NCBI GenBank assembly: GCA_030141605.1
Contig: JAQGDQ010000032.1
Coordinates: 882,056 to 946,055 of the forward strand
Direction of reading: 5' to 3'
DNA length: 64,000 bases
Source: Tubiluchus corallicola
Taxonomy: Eukaryota; Priapulida; Priapulimorpha; Priapulimorphida; Tubiluchidae
The position numbers were made by a program, and so were the translations under genes. Under the pieces are notes generated by a model that worked only from the letters and a program-made list of their open reading frames with translations, was not told the origin of the DNA and searched no databases. The stretch's first letter is position 1. Each line of letters starts with the position of its first letter. Below, piece by piece: positions 34,965-48,263 of this stretch.

Positions 34965-36399
34965 AGGAAAAAAACGAAAGCCAATGAAACTGCTTGTGCA
35001 CAATTTCAGTAAAAATCCATTATCGTCAAAGAGAAAGAGTGAGGGGGGTGTATGAGACAGATAGACAATTAGGTCAGATTTCACCAATAATGATAGTTTG
35101 CTTATATAAATGAACACCATAATTAAGAGTTTGAAAAGCAGCTCAAACGGAAGACAACAGGTAATATGTGATTAATTCTTTGCTTTGAACTAATGCCAGA
35201 AAATATTGCTAACTGTAATGTCATCCGACAATAAGAAGCCATACGTAAATGCAGCTAATTGTTATAAGGAATTTAGAAGAATAATTACAAGCATTCCAAT
35301 GGAAGAGTGTGCGAATGAATGTAACACTTCAAATGCACAATTATGGATAGACTTTTCTTAGTAGATATTAAATTATTAAAATTTGTTATGTATGTCTAGT
35401 CACCTGTAAAACTGTGAATTCGCTGCATTGGACAAAAACATTGTTTGTCACGCATTACGTTTTCGAGTTCATAAAATAACGCTAACAACTTTACTACATT
35501 TGGGTGTAGTTTTGTGTACATAATTCTCCTGCAAACATGTAAATAAATGTCTAAAGATTATGTAATTTATTTGGACATTGGGAAATCAAACTCAGTTCTT
35601 GTCATAATACCAGTGTAATAAGTAATTTAACTTAATAATTTAATTTAATATAATTTATTGCTTTGATAAATATCATTTTTGTAAATAATTTGTATAAGTA
35701 TATCGTTAAACGAAATAAACTTCTTTAGTACATTTTCAATGTTTTTCTTTCCATCACCACTTTATCCTTTATCACATTTAAGAAACCTGTGAGATATGTA
35801 AATTAGCTTTAATTGGCTAATCACCTTGTACTGAATATGTTAACCATTTTTAGAACTTTTCTTCCAAAGCCTCAACCAGTCCTAATGTAAGCTAACCTAT
35901 ACAAGACATGTTCATTTTTAATATTCATAGACTTTTCGCAAAAGTTAATTATTTTAGCGATTATAATGCGTAAAATAGAGTAGCCGTATACATAGAAATC
36001 TGAGAATAAATTCAACACTTTTTTATTACAACAGCCTCTTATCATTTTCAAAAATTCGCAGGCCTAAAAGTTCCGTATATTTCTATTCTATATTTCCTAT
36101 TTTGTCATTGTTTCTAGTTTTAATAATGAAGCGAGACAATGGCTGTTTGGTATTTTTTCACAAAATTAAAATCTAATCTAGAACATTTGTTCTGTTCAAA
36201 TTTTTGCTATCAGTGTAGAATTATAGTTTTAAAACTCGTTGTTGTTTGGAACGAATATTACTTTACTAGCTTATTTTGTAATCGTAATATTACTCGCGTA
36301 TCAGATTCGGGTAATAACACAAGCAACACAGCACAAATCATTCACAGTTTTTATTTGTTGGTCTCGTACATTCAAACATCCAAATGTTTTATTTATGGA
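34965..36399 (+). other. DSCAM 3' UTR and short DSCAM-CLCA spacer
   Basis: This AT-rich stretch has no supported coding exon. AATAAA hexamers on the plus strand at 35542-35547 and 35714-35719 are candidate poly(A) signals, giving a 3' UTR of roughly 0.6-0.8 kb. The remaining 650 bases or so up to the CLCA start must hold its promoter and 5' UTR. No clear TATA or initiator was picked out. Confidence 0.55.
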
Positions 36400-36614
36400 A
36401 TGATTTCAATAAATTCATTGGCGCTCATACTATTTGTCGCTGTTGAACAACTATGTGTACACCACTGTGAAAGTTCCTTTGCCTATATCTCCCAAAACGG
36501 ATATCGGAAGGTGACAATTGCAATCGACGAAAATGTCCCAGAAAATGAAGAGCTTCTCTGTCGAATCCAAAGCATTTTTAAGAAAGCATCTCACTACTTA
36601 TACAAAGCTACAAG
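36400..36614 (+). CDS. CLCA: CLCA exon 1: signal peptide and N-terminal domain
   Basis: The start ATG gives a hydrophobic signal peptide, then NGYRKVTIAIDENVPENEEL and a helix ending YLYKAT, matching the start of the CLCA N-terminal domain. Ends in phase 2 at GTAAGT. The frame is open upstream to 36139, which is probably 5' UTR. Confidence 0.9.
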
Positions 36615-39600
36615 GTAAGTATTTTATTGTACATTAGACGAGTTTTCGCCAATTATTTTTGTAACTGGAGCTTCGCATTGGCCCACATATGCCATTTCCT
36701 AGTTGCGCAATATTGGATGTACATATGATAGAAACTCTTCGTTTGCGTACAAATCTTACAAAGAATCTTACAAACAATTCGGTCTGGTGAATGTCGTTTG
36801 ATTTTTAACAATACGTGTTATATTAATTTCACTCCAAGACATCAAATGATTTGCTGCTTAAGTTTTCTCATTATTAAGCTGCGAGCCGTTGTAGAATCTC
36901 AATGCCGTTGTTCTAATGCCACTAGGCGACTGCAAGAGATTACAAAAAAAAGCTGACCAGTAACCTAAATTTACGAGCTCTTCCAACAGAATTTACGAGC
37001 ATTCTTGGGTCGAATCGCAGGCTTTGGTGAAGTCTAGAGATACAATATACAATTTACGTTTCAGCTTCTTTGTAAGATTTGTACGCAAACGAAGAGTCCC
37101 AAGAAACTATAAACTATAATAACCATCAGTATACGCACGAACCAGCGGCGAAACCATCAGAAATTGTTGCACTCAGGTTGGGATTTACCAATGAACCCCT
37201 ATTAAATATTGTATAAAAACATAATAACGACTCGTTGTTTTAGGAGACGAGCGTACTTCCACGAAATTGTTGTAATAGTACCAATGAGTTGGTCAGACGG
37301 CAAGACTGAAGGAAAAACGAGTCTAAACGAATCCATCCACCTGGCGGATATACACGTAGGAATTCCTGATCCGGTCGACAAAGCGCCGTTTGTGTTGAAT
37401 CCAAATTTGTGCGGCGAGACAGGACGCTATGTGTATCTGACACCTGATTATCTAATGGAAGAAGATACAGAAGCACAATATGGTCCATATGAAAAAGTAA
37501 GGAAAACATATAGCTTTGCATGGATGTACAAATTACCAACAAATTTCGTGCATGCGTGTATAACACATAACACCTTCATGCTAATTGAATTTTAATGGTT
37601 CAGTGTCTACACCAATTTTATCTTTATTGTTACTCGCGGGTGCTAATTACCTGCTGTTACAGGCAAAATTGAACCCGAATTCGTAATCAGAGACATTGAT
37701 TTTTGATATTTTTTGCTTTAGTGCATTCACTTTAGTCGCTGTTTAATTTAGTGCGAAGTTCTTCACGTCGCATTCAGGCTACCGATTTTTCTCGCCGAGT
37801 TAACTCGGTAAGTAACTCGTAAGAGTGTTACTCGGACAATATCAGCAAATGTCGAAGAATTTGCAATAACTTGCCGACAGTAATACGCAAAGCAGTTCAC
37901 ACTTAAAAGTTTGCTGTCAAAGAAAAAACTCGCGACAGAAAGCTCGCTAGTCTGTACACAGCGTAACTCGCAGATAGTTTTTCTTTCTAATCTAAACACG
38001 CTTGCGAGTTACTGGTTACGCGATAGGGTGAACTGGTCTAAAACTGTTCAGTGGTTGGCTATGCCCACGCCTCACCAATTTCTCTCAGTATTTACACTAA
38101 TATAAGTTAACTGGTTATATTAACTAATATGAGATGATACAATTACTGTTTTACGTTAAACATAAGTACACATAACATAAACTGTGGTTCTAATGCAGGT
38201 TATCGCGCATGAGTGGGCTCATCTTCGTTGGGGTCTGTTTGATGAGTCTCCTGTTAACACAGATCGCGAGTGGGCGTATTTAGAAGCAAACGGCGAGTAT
38301 ACAGGTGTCAGATGTAGCTTAGATTCAAAAGGTTTGTGATACATTTTTCAGAAATAATAATCTAGCGAGATGTTTAGCTCTGTTTTACGGTAGAGCAGTC
38401 TGTACCGTGAGCAAACTGCCAATACGAAAAAGACACTCTACTGGCCTTAACTCACTCGCATTCTTTGCAATGTTAGAATGCCTTAATTCCGTTGCAAGCT
38501 ATATTTTGCATACCGTCCTATACTACAGCAAAAACAATATTTTACACTATATAGCTATAACAATTGTACAAAACTTTCAAATGAATTACTAAACTCCCTA
38601 GTGTGAGTGAACATTCAGTTATAATTAATCTTGTTTATTCAAACGATTACATTTTGAATGAGCCGTGTCAATTACAACAAAATCTTCATAATTTATTACA
38701 TTAAGCTGTTATAGTTTCGCCGATTTTTAATTGAAAGTGAGCCTTTATATGCTCGCACATTCGTCAGCTTTGATTTTTCTCAGTCTGCCCTGTATAGGAA
38801 CTACCATAACTATGACACGAAAACTTATAAACAATATGATATCTGCTCTTAGTCCTGTAAATATAGTTGATAAGTTTTCGTGTCATAGTTGTGACAATTG
38901 CTAAGAAGGGTAGAGTAAGAGAAATCTATGTGTCCGAGACCATTTGAGTGCTACAACTTACTTTCAATTGAACAGTAGCGAAAGTGTAATACTTTAAATT
39001 GAACATCATCGAAAACGTAATAGCTTAACGCAGTTTGAAGAGTTCGCCGTAACTGGTACAGCGCATTGAAAATAGTACTAACCCGTTCATAATTACCGAG
39101 TAGCATATTGGTGTTGTATTTTTGGTAGGCAATTTAACAAACATTCTAAACACGAGTATACCATGTGACATTGACCCAGCTATAAACCTTCCATCAAGTG
39201 ACTGTCGATGGAATGATGACTTGGAAGAAAAAGCAGCTGCATCAGTTATGTATAACCCTTATTTAGCTCAGGTAATGTTGATAACTAATGAATTATAAAA
39301 GAAGAAACTCAGGCTGAAAATTGTGAATGCACAATAAAGTGAGTCTCTTAAAGGCTATAACTGACAGCTCTGGACGTTTTTGAGAATCTGCAGCCGGCAT
39401 GGCTGTGATTAAGAAACCTTATTTGCGCTAGAGGTGCATGTTAAGGGAGAAATCTCCTCTAAAGAGATAACGAGAATTTGCGACGTCACAAATCATAATT
39501 AAGGCGCGTCCAGCTGGCCAATGCGAACACCCGATAGAAACGGCGGTCGTGATACAGTTACTTGTTGAGATCTTTCGTTGAATTTTTCTGTTCAATGAAA

Positions 39601-42600
39601 AAAATCCGTAAAAGAGGTAAGTTTTGCTTTTAATTATTGTTTTTTTTGTTTTAGAGAATTTTCGATAAATTGTCGTGCTTACATTGACGGCACACCTGAC
39701 TTTGATGACTTTTTTCATGCCCATTAACCGACAAATTTCGTGCAAAGATTTAATTGATCTATCTCGAAGCAATTTTACAGATGTTTAGAGAGAAGATATT
39801 CCTTCAGTCACTGAGCCATAGATGATACCACTGTTATTACCTCTAATAAAAATAAATTCAAAACTTCACTTCCAAATACGTTTTTAAATGTATGTAATAT
39901 TTTTTGTAAAGCAATATTTGTCAATAAATTGGGCCTGTTTGTACTCACAGTGCGGAGGCCTTACGAATAAGCAATAAAGTAACTACTAACTAGTAAACAG
40001 TGTAAATAACAGTAAACTTTTTACTTATGTCAGTTTGCTTGCTGTTGAAGATCTGGTGACGAGAGTTGATAATTTTGCAAGTTATGCAAACTAAATAATA
40101 CAAATACCAGTACGTCTTGTAGTGACTAAACACTAAGTTTATGTGTGACTTTATATTTACATATATACCTATATTTATATTTATATTTACATTTACAGTT
40201 ACATTTATATTTCTATTTGCATTTTTTTGAGTCGTTGCATGGTTACTGGCATTAATAGTTTCTGCCAGATAACTGAGTGCTGCTAATGGTTTTATATCAA
40301 ATTAAAAAATGTTTATTCTCTAATACACAATTAAATATTGTAAGCCAGCGGACTCGACATAGAGATTTGCCGAATGTTAAATGACCAAACCGAACTGAAA
40401 ACAAATTTTAACATCTGCAGTGAGCCGTAATTCTTAGTTGTTGCAAAGCTGGATCGAAATCAATTTTGCACATAAGAAACTTTATAAAACAAACCACAGC
40501 TTTTGAATGTAAGTAAAAAAGCAATAAAAGAGTTTAATGAATTTCAAATTTTGATTTATTAATATATTTATATATTCAGTTACAGAAATAGAGGCATCTT
40601 TTTGGCTTGCACAAAAAACAGGGAAGAGATCTCGACACCATACAGAGTATAGGTGAGATTATAGAGAGAAAAGTACAACAACTACAAAAACAACAACAAC
40701 ATGATCATGATTCTATTTATTTAATTTGCATGTTCATCTTAGTCAAAACTGTGTTTACAATACAAAATGAATTGGTAATTTTTGTTAATTGGATGACTAC
40801 TGTTATTGTTTTTAATACAATGTACATTGGTTTTCTGTATTTTTCAAACCTAGTGTTTTTAGTAATTTTCAATAATTACTGGTAGTAGTTAAGTTTAGAA
40901 TAAAATAAGTACATTCAAAATTATTGTTCTTAGTACTTTTCAATAAACGTTGTAAGTTTTTACTATTTCTTTTATTGTGTTTTCATACAAATATAGAGAA
41001 GTACATATGCAATGACTTTTAGTGCCACTGTTTGTCAGAAATATAGTTGAACATCTTTGATGCATATCGAGATAAAGTTTTGTTTTGCAGCATTATACTA
41101 TTAATTTGTTTATGCGTAGTATTTTTTGTTTATGTTATAGTAACGCACAGAAATTTTTGGCTAAAATTGATAAACTGATGCGTTGTTCTAAATACACCAA
41201 AACTTTTTTGTCACACATGGAGACAACACAAATTAATTGTATTAGCATTTGTTTAGATAAATTTTGCTAACACTTTTAGCTGAAATTTCTACAAACACGT
41301 TTACATTTTCATTTAGTTAGGAGAGAATTATCTAGCGAGTGATGTGTCGGATAATACTTCTGCTCAAAGACAACATTAGTGCGACAAACCACATTTTAAA
41401 AATCCTTATGAAACCTGATGAAGGAAAAGAGCATTCGTTTCCCGAAATGTCTTTGTTATAAATAACGTGATTAACCTGATAGTGTTGTGATTAACTACTG
41501 TTTCTCTTTTTTCTTGCTAAAGAGCCTACACATTATACATTTATGCAACCCTGATCAAAAGAAGGCAACATAGACATGAACAGTTTATTCGTTAACAAGT
41601 ATAAAAGTTTTATTTATCTTTGAAATGTAAGTCTAAAACAAATACAAAGCATTACACCAAGTAAGAAAAGGCCATCTCAGGATAGAAATTTACTTTTGCG
41701 AATTTTTGAAAGAGATTAACCAGTATAATTAATCAGTCATCATGTCTGCACAATGTACAATGAGCGTTCAAAGTTGCAATAAGACCCATTCCTATACAAC
41801 CATAGGCTCTATTAATTACAATAATAAGTAAAATTTAATGAAAATTGGCTCGCGTTACTATAAGGTTACTATTGCCATTTACTAAACTACATCACTCAAA
41901 TACTATTAGACAGAGATTAGGATTATTAGGGGACACAACAGAAACATCACTGATCACCATACTTGTAGGCCTTTAAGGCATACTTTTGTGCTGCTTTGAT
42001 TAACTTAAGAAACTTAACAAAGATGAATAGCTTAGTGATTACTGTGCATGCTTAGTGTCCGAAGTTATGTAATGCTGTGTCAACCTGGTCATCAAATGAG
42101 TGGGTGACTGCTAGATAATCTGGGCAGTTTTATCTGCCACCCTACGGCCTCAGAAACATACCTCGTTGTTTTGTTTAGTTGAGAGAGATACATATTAGGA
42201 TGAGGAAGGATGAGTATACATATTAGAACATAGCTAAAGTACTTCTGCCTGTTCCTGTAGGCTCATCATAGAAGATTATACTTGATACCGATTGATCCTT
42301 GTCCTATTCCCCTACAACGAGTGGGCTCTGAGTTCTGGAAATCATCCACATTTAGGTGTCTCACAGTTTACTGGTTCATAGTATCTATGATACACAATAT
42401 CTTCTAGTACAGTACATTGGATATTGGTTTTTGCACTACATGATTTAAACAAGTCATATCACGCAAATTACCTCACCAATAATGAAAAGAATGGGAGGTA
42501 AAATTTGTCCTTGTTTCGTGCTCTAATAACTTGTATGGTGCTAACAGTTTTTGTTACAAAAGCCGCTTTTACACTGTCATTTCTTACAGCAATTAAAAGC

Positions 42601-45600
42601 TTGTGTCTAGTTTTTGTCTAGTCTCATAAAAGTTCATGAAACTACAAAAGGCTTTCTTTTGCAACAAAGTAGATATTGCAAAAAATGCATTAGGAAGTAC
42701 AACGTACGTTGTACAGTTTTTGTACAATGTAACAACTAAGAATAAATCAGTAAAACGATGAATAAATATCCTTTCACTGAATCACTGGTCTTTTACAACT
42801 AGTTATTAAGACCTGCAGGATACCGAACATCTGTTTGAAACGTAAAAAGATCACTAATAAAGTATGTAGAAGAATACTAATAATAGTTCTGACAGCAGGA
42901 ATTAAGAAACAGCAGCAGAGACGGAGTTTAAATACCAGTATGATACTTGCTAAGAAAAAAAGTGGGTTTTATGGTAAGTACAGAGATACCAACCGAAAGA
43001 AGGAACATGTTTTACATAAATTGTGGTCATTCTACATGCAGTAACAAACGTTACGACTAATAACAAGAAAAAACGAGCGAGGCATAACAGTTACAATGCC
43101 AACAATTTAAGCAAATGGAAACCTCTGTCCATCGTCAGCTGGAAAAGTAGCAAGGATTTTCGCTAAACACAGGATGGTAAACTAAGATGCCGGCGTCTAG
43201 GGGCCATCCACATATATCGATATCGAGTTTTCGACCGATTTCGATGACCTACCTACCTTCCATTATAATGGCGTTCTAATATGCTCCACCAACTACCTAC
43301 CTCTTATATCGATATCTTTTCGTACATTTTGCTCTTCCTCCTCTCAAGGATTGGCAAAAACATCACTTGTGTTAAATAAGCGGAAACCATGAGTGGATTC
43401 TACTAGCACCGGCGGTGGAGACGGTGGCAGACTGGCGGCCCCAATTCCCTGAACTCATTCTCATCGACCCATTCAGATAACGTAAAGTCAGATAATGATA
43501 TCACCTACCTACCTTGCACGTTTCCTTCCGCCTTCCTGCCCTAAACTTGAAATTATTATATGTGGATGATCCCTTACAAAAACGCACAGCAAACCTCACT
43601 ACTTGATGATAGGCAATACATCGCTAACTCCTGAAAGAGAACCACACGGTCAGTGCTGGCAAAATCTACAATTGTAGTAGCAAAATATTGTTACATTACA
43701 GTAGCATTTAATTTAGTAGGTACATATTTGAATTTCATTCAGTGCAAAAACTTTTACAGCTAATTCATTTGGATTTGGTTTATTACAAAAGTAATGAGAC
43801 AATGTTATATTGTGTGAAAAGATTTGTAGGATTTGTTATTATACAGTAGCGCAGTTTAGGGTTAAGGAACGTAGAGATTTAAACCTTTAAATCTTCGATC
43901 CTTGCTGGGTCATTTTGACTTTAATGCCCTTGTTGCCAGCCATTTTGGATAGCCTTGACCTTGAAGCAGTATTTTTATGACAGACCACACGTATGTTTAT
44001 ATCAGCAATACATAGAACACGCAATACATTCATGCCATCTCAAATGCCACCAATCTACGAAAAAGTCCCAGCGTTTTTCTTAGCACCCACCGTTTAACAA
44101 AAATAAAAAAGTCGAGGTTAAAAAAATTAATTTTGACACAGTCGTGAGGATTCAAGCTAATTGAAGTAGTTTTTGGTAATTGTGGGGTTCTTTGCTACAG
44201 GAATTCATAAAAAAGTACAAAACGTTTTTGATGTGTCAATTAGTTTTTATGAAAACCATTGATAGTCATCAAACTAAGTGCTGTGAAAATTATTTTCTAT
44301 AATGTATGCTACATACACGAGTGTACCATGTGATATCTGACGCAACTGAAAACCTTCTATCAAGTGACTGTCGATGTAATATAATAGCCATAGTGTAGTT
44401 TAGTGTTGCTTAGCTTAGTTTACACAAATAATGTAATATCCGCTACGCTTAAACCGCATGGCGGATATTACATTCCGTGGTTTAGATTAAGTTTATTGCC
44501 ATATACAACATACAAAGGCAAACTGAAATATTATTTAGCAAGCGCAATAAAAAATAATGTTAGCATGTAAAGCAAAAGTATTAAATACGTGTCTATAGTT
44601 TAGGTATTTTTGTGACAAAAAAGTCCACTGACTTACTCACTTATTTATGTTGCAATGAGTTAGGCCTGCATATTAATTTTCTATAAGTTGACAGATAAAG
44701 ATAGTAATGAGCTATTTGTATACTGGTTAATAATGTACATTAAAACACCCAACTTCTTTTAGACAGAAGGATTCTGCGATCGCAAAGCACATACCGATGT
44801 TCAGCACAACAGACGTGCACCTAATCAACAGAATAGGAAGTGCCAGTTACAAAGTGCTTGGGAGGTAAATGAAACTATGTTCCATTTCAAACGATGCTGA
44901 ACACAGAAAAAACTTTATGACATAGCAATTAATAGCTATTAGTTTACAGCAATTAATAAAAACGTTCCGTAAATTGTTAAAACAAAATATCACGTTGGGA
45001 ACTTAGGTAACACAACATACAATATTTTTTCAGTTCTTTATCTTTCAGTTTTAGAAGAAATTATGCATGGGAGCTAAATCAAAGGCGAGGAAATATGGTT
45101 GGTTTTGAAAAACGCGTTTTGAAAACATTCCCATTGACTTTCTAGTCCCAACGCGTTAATAATTTTTTACAATATTACAGAACAAATTAACGTTGATATT
45201 CTAGTTTTTCTCATTAGTATTCTCTTGAGTCTTTGCACTAATTAGTTTTATTCTAACAGTATCCAGACTTACCAATAATCTGTGCTATAAATAGTGTGCA
45301 AGACTATAAATACTAATCAGCTATAAATAATGATAAAGACATGCAGAAAGTGCAACCAACTACAACCACAATAGCTAAAAGCATTACAATGTTACATGGA
45401 AGTTAAAAAAACAGCTTTATGACATATAATATATGAATTTATTCCACAGCAACACATAAACATACATACAAATTGTTATTACACTGAAAAAAAATTATAA
45501 ACTAAACGAGTTACTGTGAGGAGGAGGAAGGAGCATTAAGCTTTCGAGTCCTCCTCCAGATAAGCGGAACAATTGACAATTAACATTACATAGTATTTTC

Positions 45601-47424
45601 ATCAGTTATAACGTACATTAGAACAATATACGTTTTGTTAGTAACTTTATCTTTTTTTTGTTGCAGGTTATAGAAAATCACGAAGATTTCAGAGACACAA
45701 ATTTCCCAAGGAAAGTCTGTAATTTGGACCCACAGTTTAACATCGTTAAGACTTTGCCAAAACGAACAGTTCTTATCTTGGACACGTCGGGCAGTATGAT
45801 GTTAAAAGATAGGCTTCTGGGCTTATTACAGGTATGAAATGAAATGTATTTTTCTTCAGACGTTAAATACTAATTCTGAGTTACAAGCTGCTAAATGTAA
45901 TAATATTGTAACTGCAGGCATGCCGTCAATATATTCTTGATGCAGCACAAGATGGAGAATACGTTGGCATTATCCAGTTTAAACTGGATGGTATAGTCTT
46001 GGCAAATTTATCTCAGATAACTGAAGATACTCGTCGCTTGCTCATTTCTAAATTACCAAAAAGGCTGGCGGGTGGGACTAACATTGCAAAAGGTGCGTTC
46101 TCTTGAAACTATTTTATTGAAATTTTGTTTCTTCATATTTTATTATACATGGACGAAAAATTCGTCAGTGAGACTATAATTATTATGTCATCGCCCCCAC
46201 CCCCGGGCCTCATCCAGGAAATCAACTCAAAGCAACTGTCGGAGAGTTTACTATAGCTTGCCGATAGTAACACAGAAAGCTGTTCACACTTGCGAGTTTG
46301 CTGTTACAGCGTAAATTCGCGACAGAAAACTTACTAGTCTGAGTCGCACCCAAGCAATCCATTGGCTTTCCATGCTTAATAAGTTTGCGAGTGCTTGAGT
46401 TTGTCTTAGTTTGCTATAAGTAACTTATGGAAATCAATGGTTGGGTCACTGTAACAAGTTTTTTAACACAATTTTGTATGCACAGAGAAATGGTACGGCC
46501 ACTTCATACTGATGATGCAGACAGCGACACGTGGTTTAGACTAGTGTAGTTTCGAACTTTTTCGTTGATTTAGGGAGTTGGTGTGTTTTAAAACATAGTT
46601 TGACGTGCATTTATGTATTTAAAGGTTTGATACTTGGATTAAAGGTCCTATCTGAAATAGACGGAAAGCCAGCTCCGCCAAACGGTGGCAACCTCCTCGT
46701 TGTTTCTGATGGCCAGGAAAAATCAAGACCTCATATAAGTGACATAGAAGCTGAGGTAACAGAACTTATAGTTACATGATTTTGTGGCCAGTTGTTTCTG
46801 GCAAATACAATGCAGTTTTTGTAGAAAAAGTAACATTTTGAAACACAGTATTATAAGTTATCCCTTCTAATTTAAATATTTAACGAAACCACGATTGGAA
46901 CGATATATCAGCTTTAATATCCATGCAAAGTCCACAACGGCTCCTTCACGAATGACCAAAGTCCATGTTCGCCACCCGCCCTTACCACAACTAGAGTTCT
47001 CTATTTTTTCATTTTCTGGTTGGCAAAATGTTGATTATTAGGGGGATTTTAATCATACGTGACGATGGCGCTCTCGAAGGTGATGAAATGATGGATATGG
47101 TAGCAATAATAATTCAGTTGACTATGCTGCTGCTAATGATGATGATGATGATGATGATGTCAACGGCGACGACGACGACGACGGCGAGCAGTTGCAATTT
47201 TTATACGTTTTTATATTTAGCTAATTGGGTCAGGAGTTACGATAGATTCACTTATTGTGGACTCATCAGCACCAACAAAGTTAGAAGAAATTTCGAAGAA
47301 GACACGCGGTTCCGTATTTTACTGTAACGCGGACGCGAATGTTAACGTCATGAACGAAGCATTATCTGTGACAACAACTAGAAAAACATTTAGTGAGTAA
47401 AATTCCAATCTCTTTGATTGAGTG

Positions 47425-47456
<32 letters not shown>

Positions 47457-48219
47457 TGTGTGCGTGTGTGCGTGTGTGCGTGTGTGCGTGTGTGTAATTG
47501 TTCTAATATTAGTGTAAGGCCAATCATAACAATGTGATACACATTATGCAGGTTAGCAGTATATTAACCTAAATTAACGACACATTTCTAAACAATGGAA
47601 CGTTTGCTTTTTTCTCATAGATAAGCGCGATATAGTAGTAACTCTGATCAGCGATACAGCATTCGTAAATTTTGCTGACAGTATTGAAGTTCCATTCTTT
47701 GTCGATTTCACTATTGGCCGAACTCTGAAATTGAGAATTGGATATAACAATAATGCTACTAAAACCGTAGATGTTGTCCTTCATGGACCAAACAGTGAAA
47801 TGTGGAGTTCTACTTCGTCGGAGTATCGGATTAATAAAATGTTTCAGAGTATTGACATAAATTTACGCGAGCCAGCAAAGGTAAACTTTAAATTTTTAAT
47901 CTGTTGCCACTCATTTTCTTTTTGCAGACGTTATAAGTTGTTCGGTTAATTCCTAGTTTAGCAGGCTCAAATGTCTTCAGAACTGGATATTGGCTTATAC
48001 CATTCAATGATTTTTACTGACCAATGTAAAAGCCTTAATAAATAAACGTCAGTGTTAATGTCATCATCATCGTCGCCATCATCGTCATTATCGTCGCCAT
48101 TATCATCATTAGTAGCAGCAGCAGCAACAAATTCATTGTCAAAATCGTCACCATCAACATCATCATTCAGCAGCAGCATCTTTGTCATCATTACTATCAT
48201 CATCATCATCATCATCATT

Positions 48220-48263
<44 letters not shown>

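Larger units (their letters stand above)
39272..44762. other. CLCA intron 4, 5.5 kb
   Basis: The longest CLCA intron holds a TATTTA-like hexamer tract (40151-40225), a TIR element (43200-43573), a fossil copy of exon 4 (44315-44380) and a hairpin (44430-44474). The open frames at 39428-39772 (minus) and 40607-40885 (plus) show no recognisable domain. Nothing else is supported. Confidence 0.6.

Noticed and set aside
34704-35120. 138-codon minus-strand frame over the last DSCAM exon and its 3' UTR
   Set aside because: It is the shadow of the acidic coding run and the AT-rich UTR, with no domain.
36139-36399. Upstream in-frame start for CLCA
   Set aside because: It would put about 87 residues without family similarity ahead of a good signal peptide. 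The Met at 36400 fits the family.
39428-39772. 114-codon minus-strand frame in CLCA intron 4
   Set aside because: No recognisable domain, no splice context, and basic low-complexity content.
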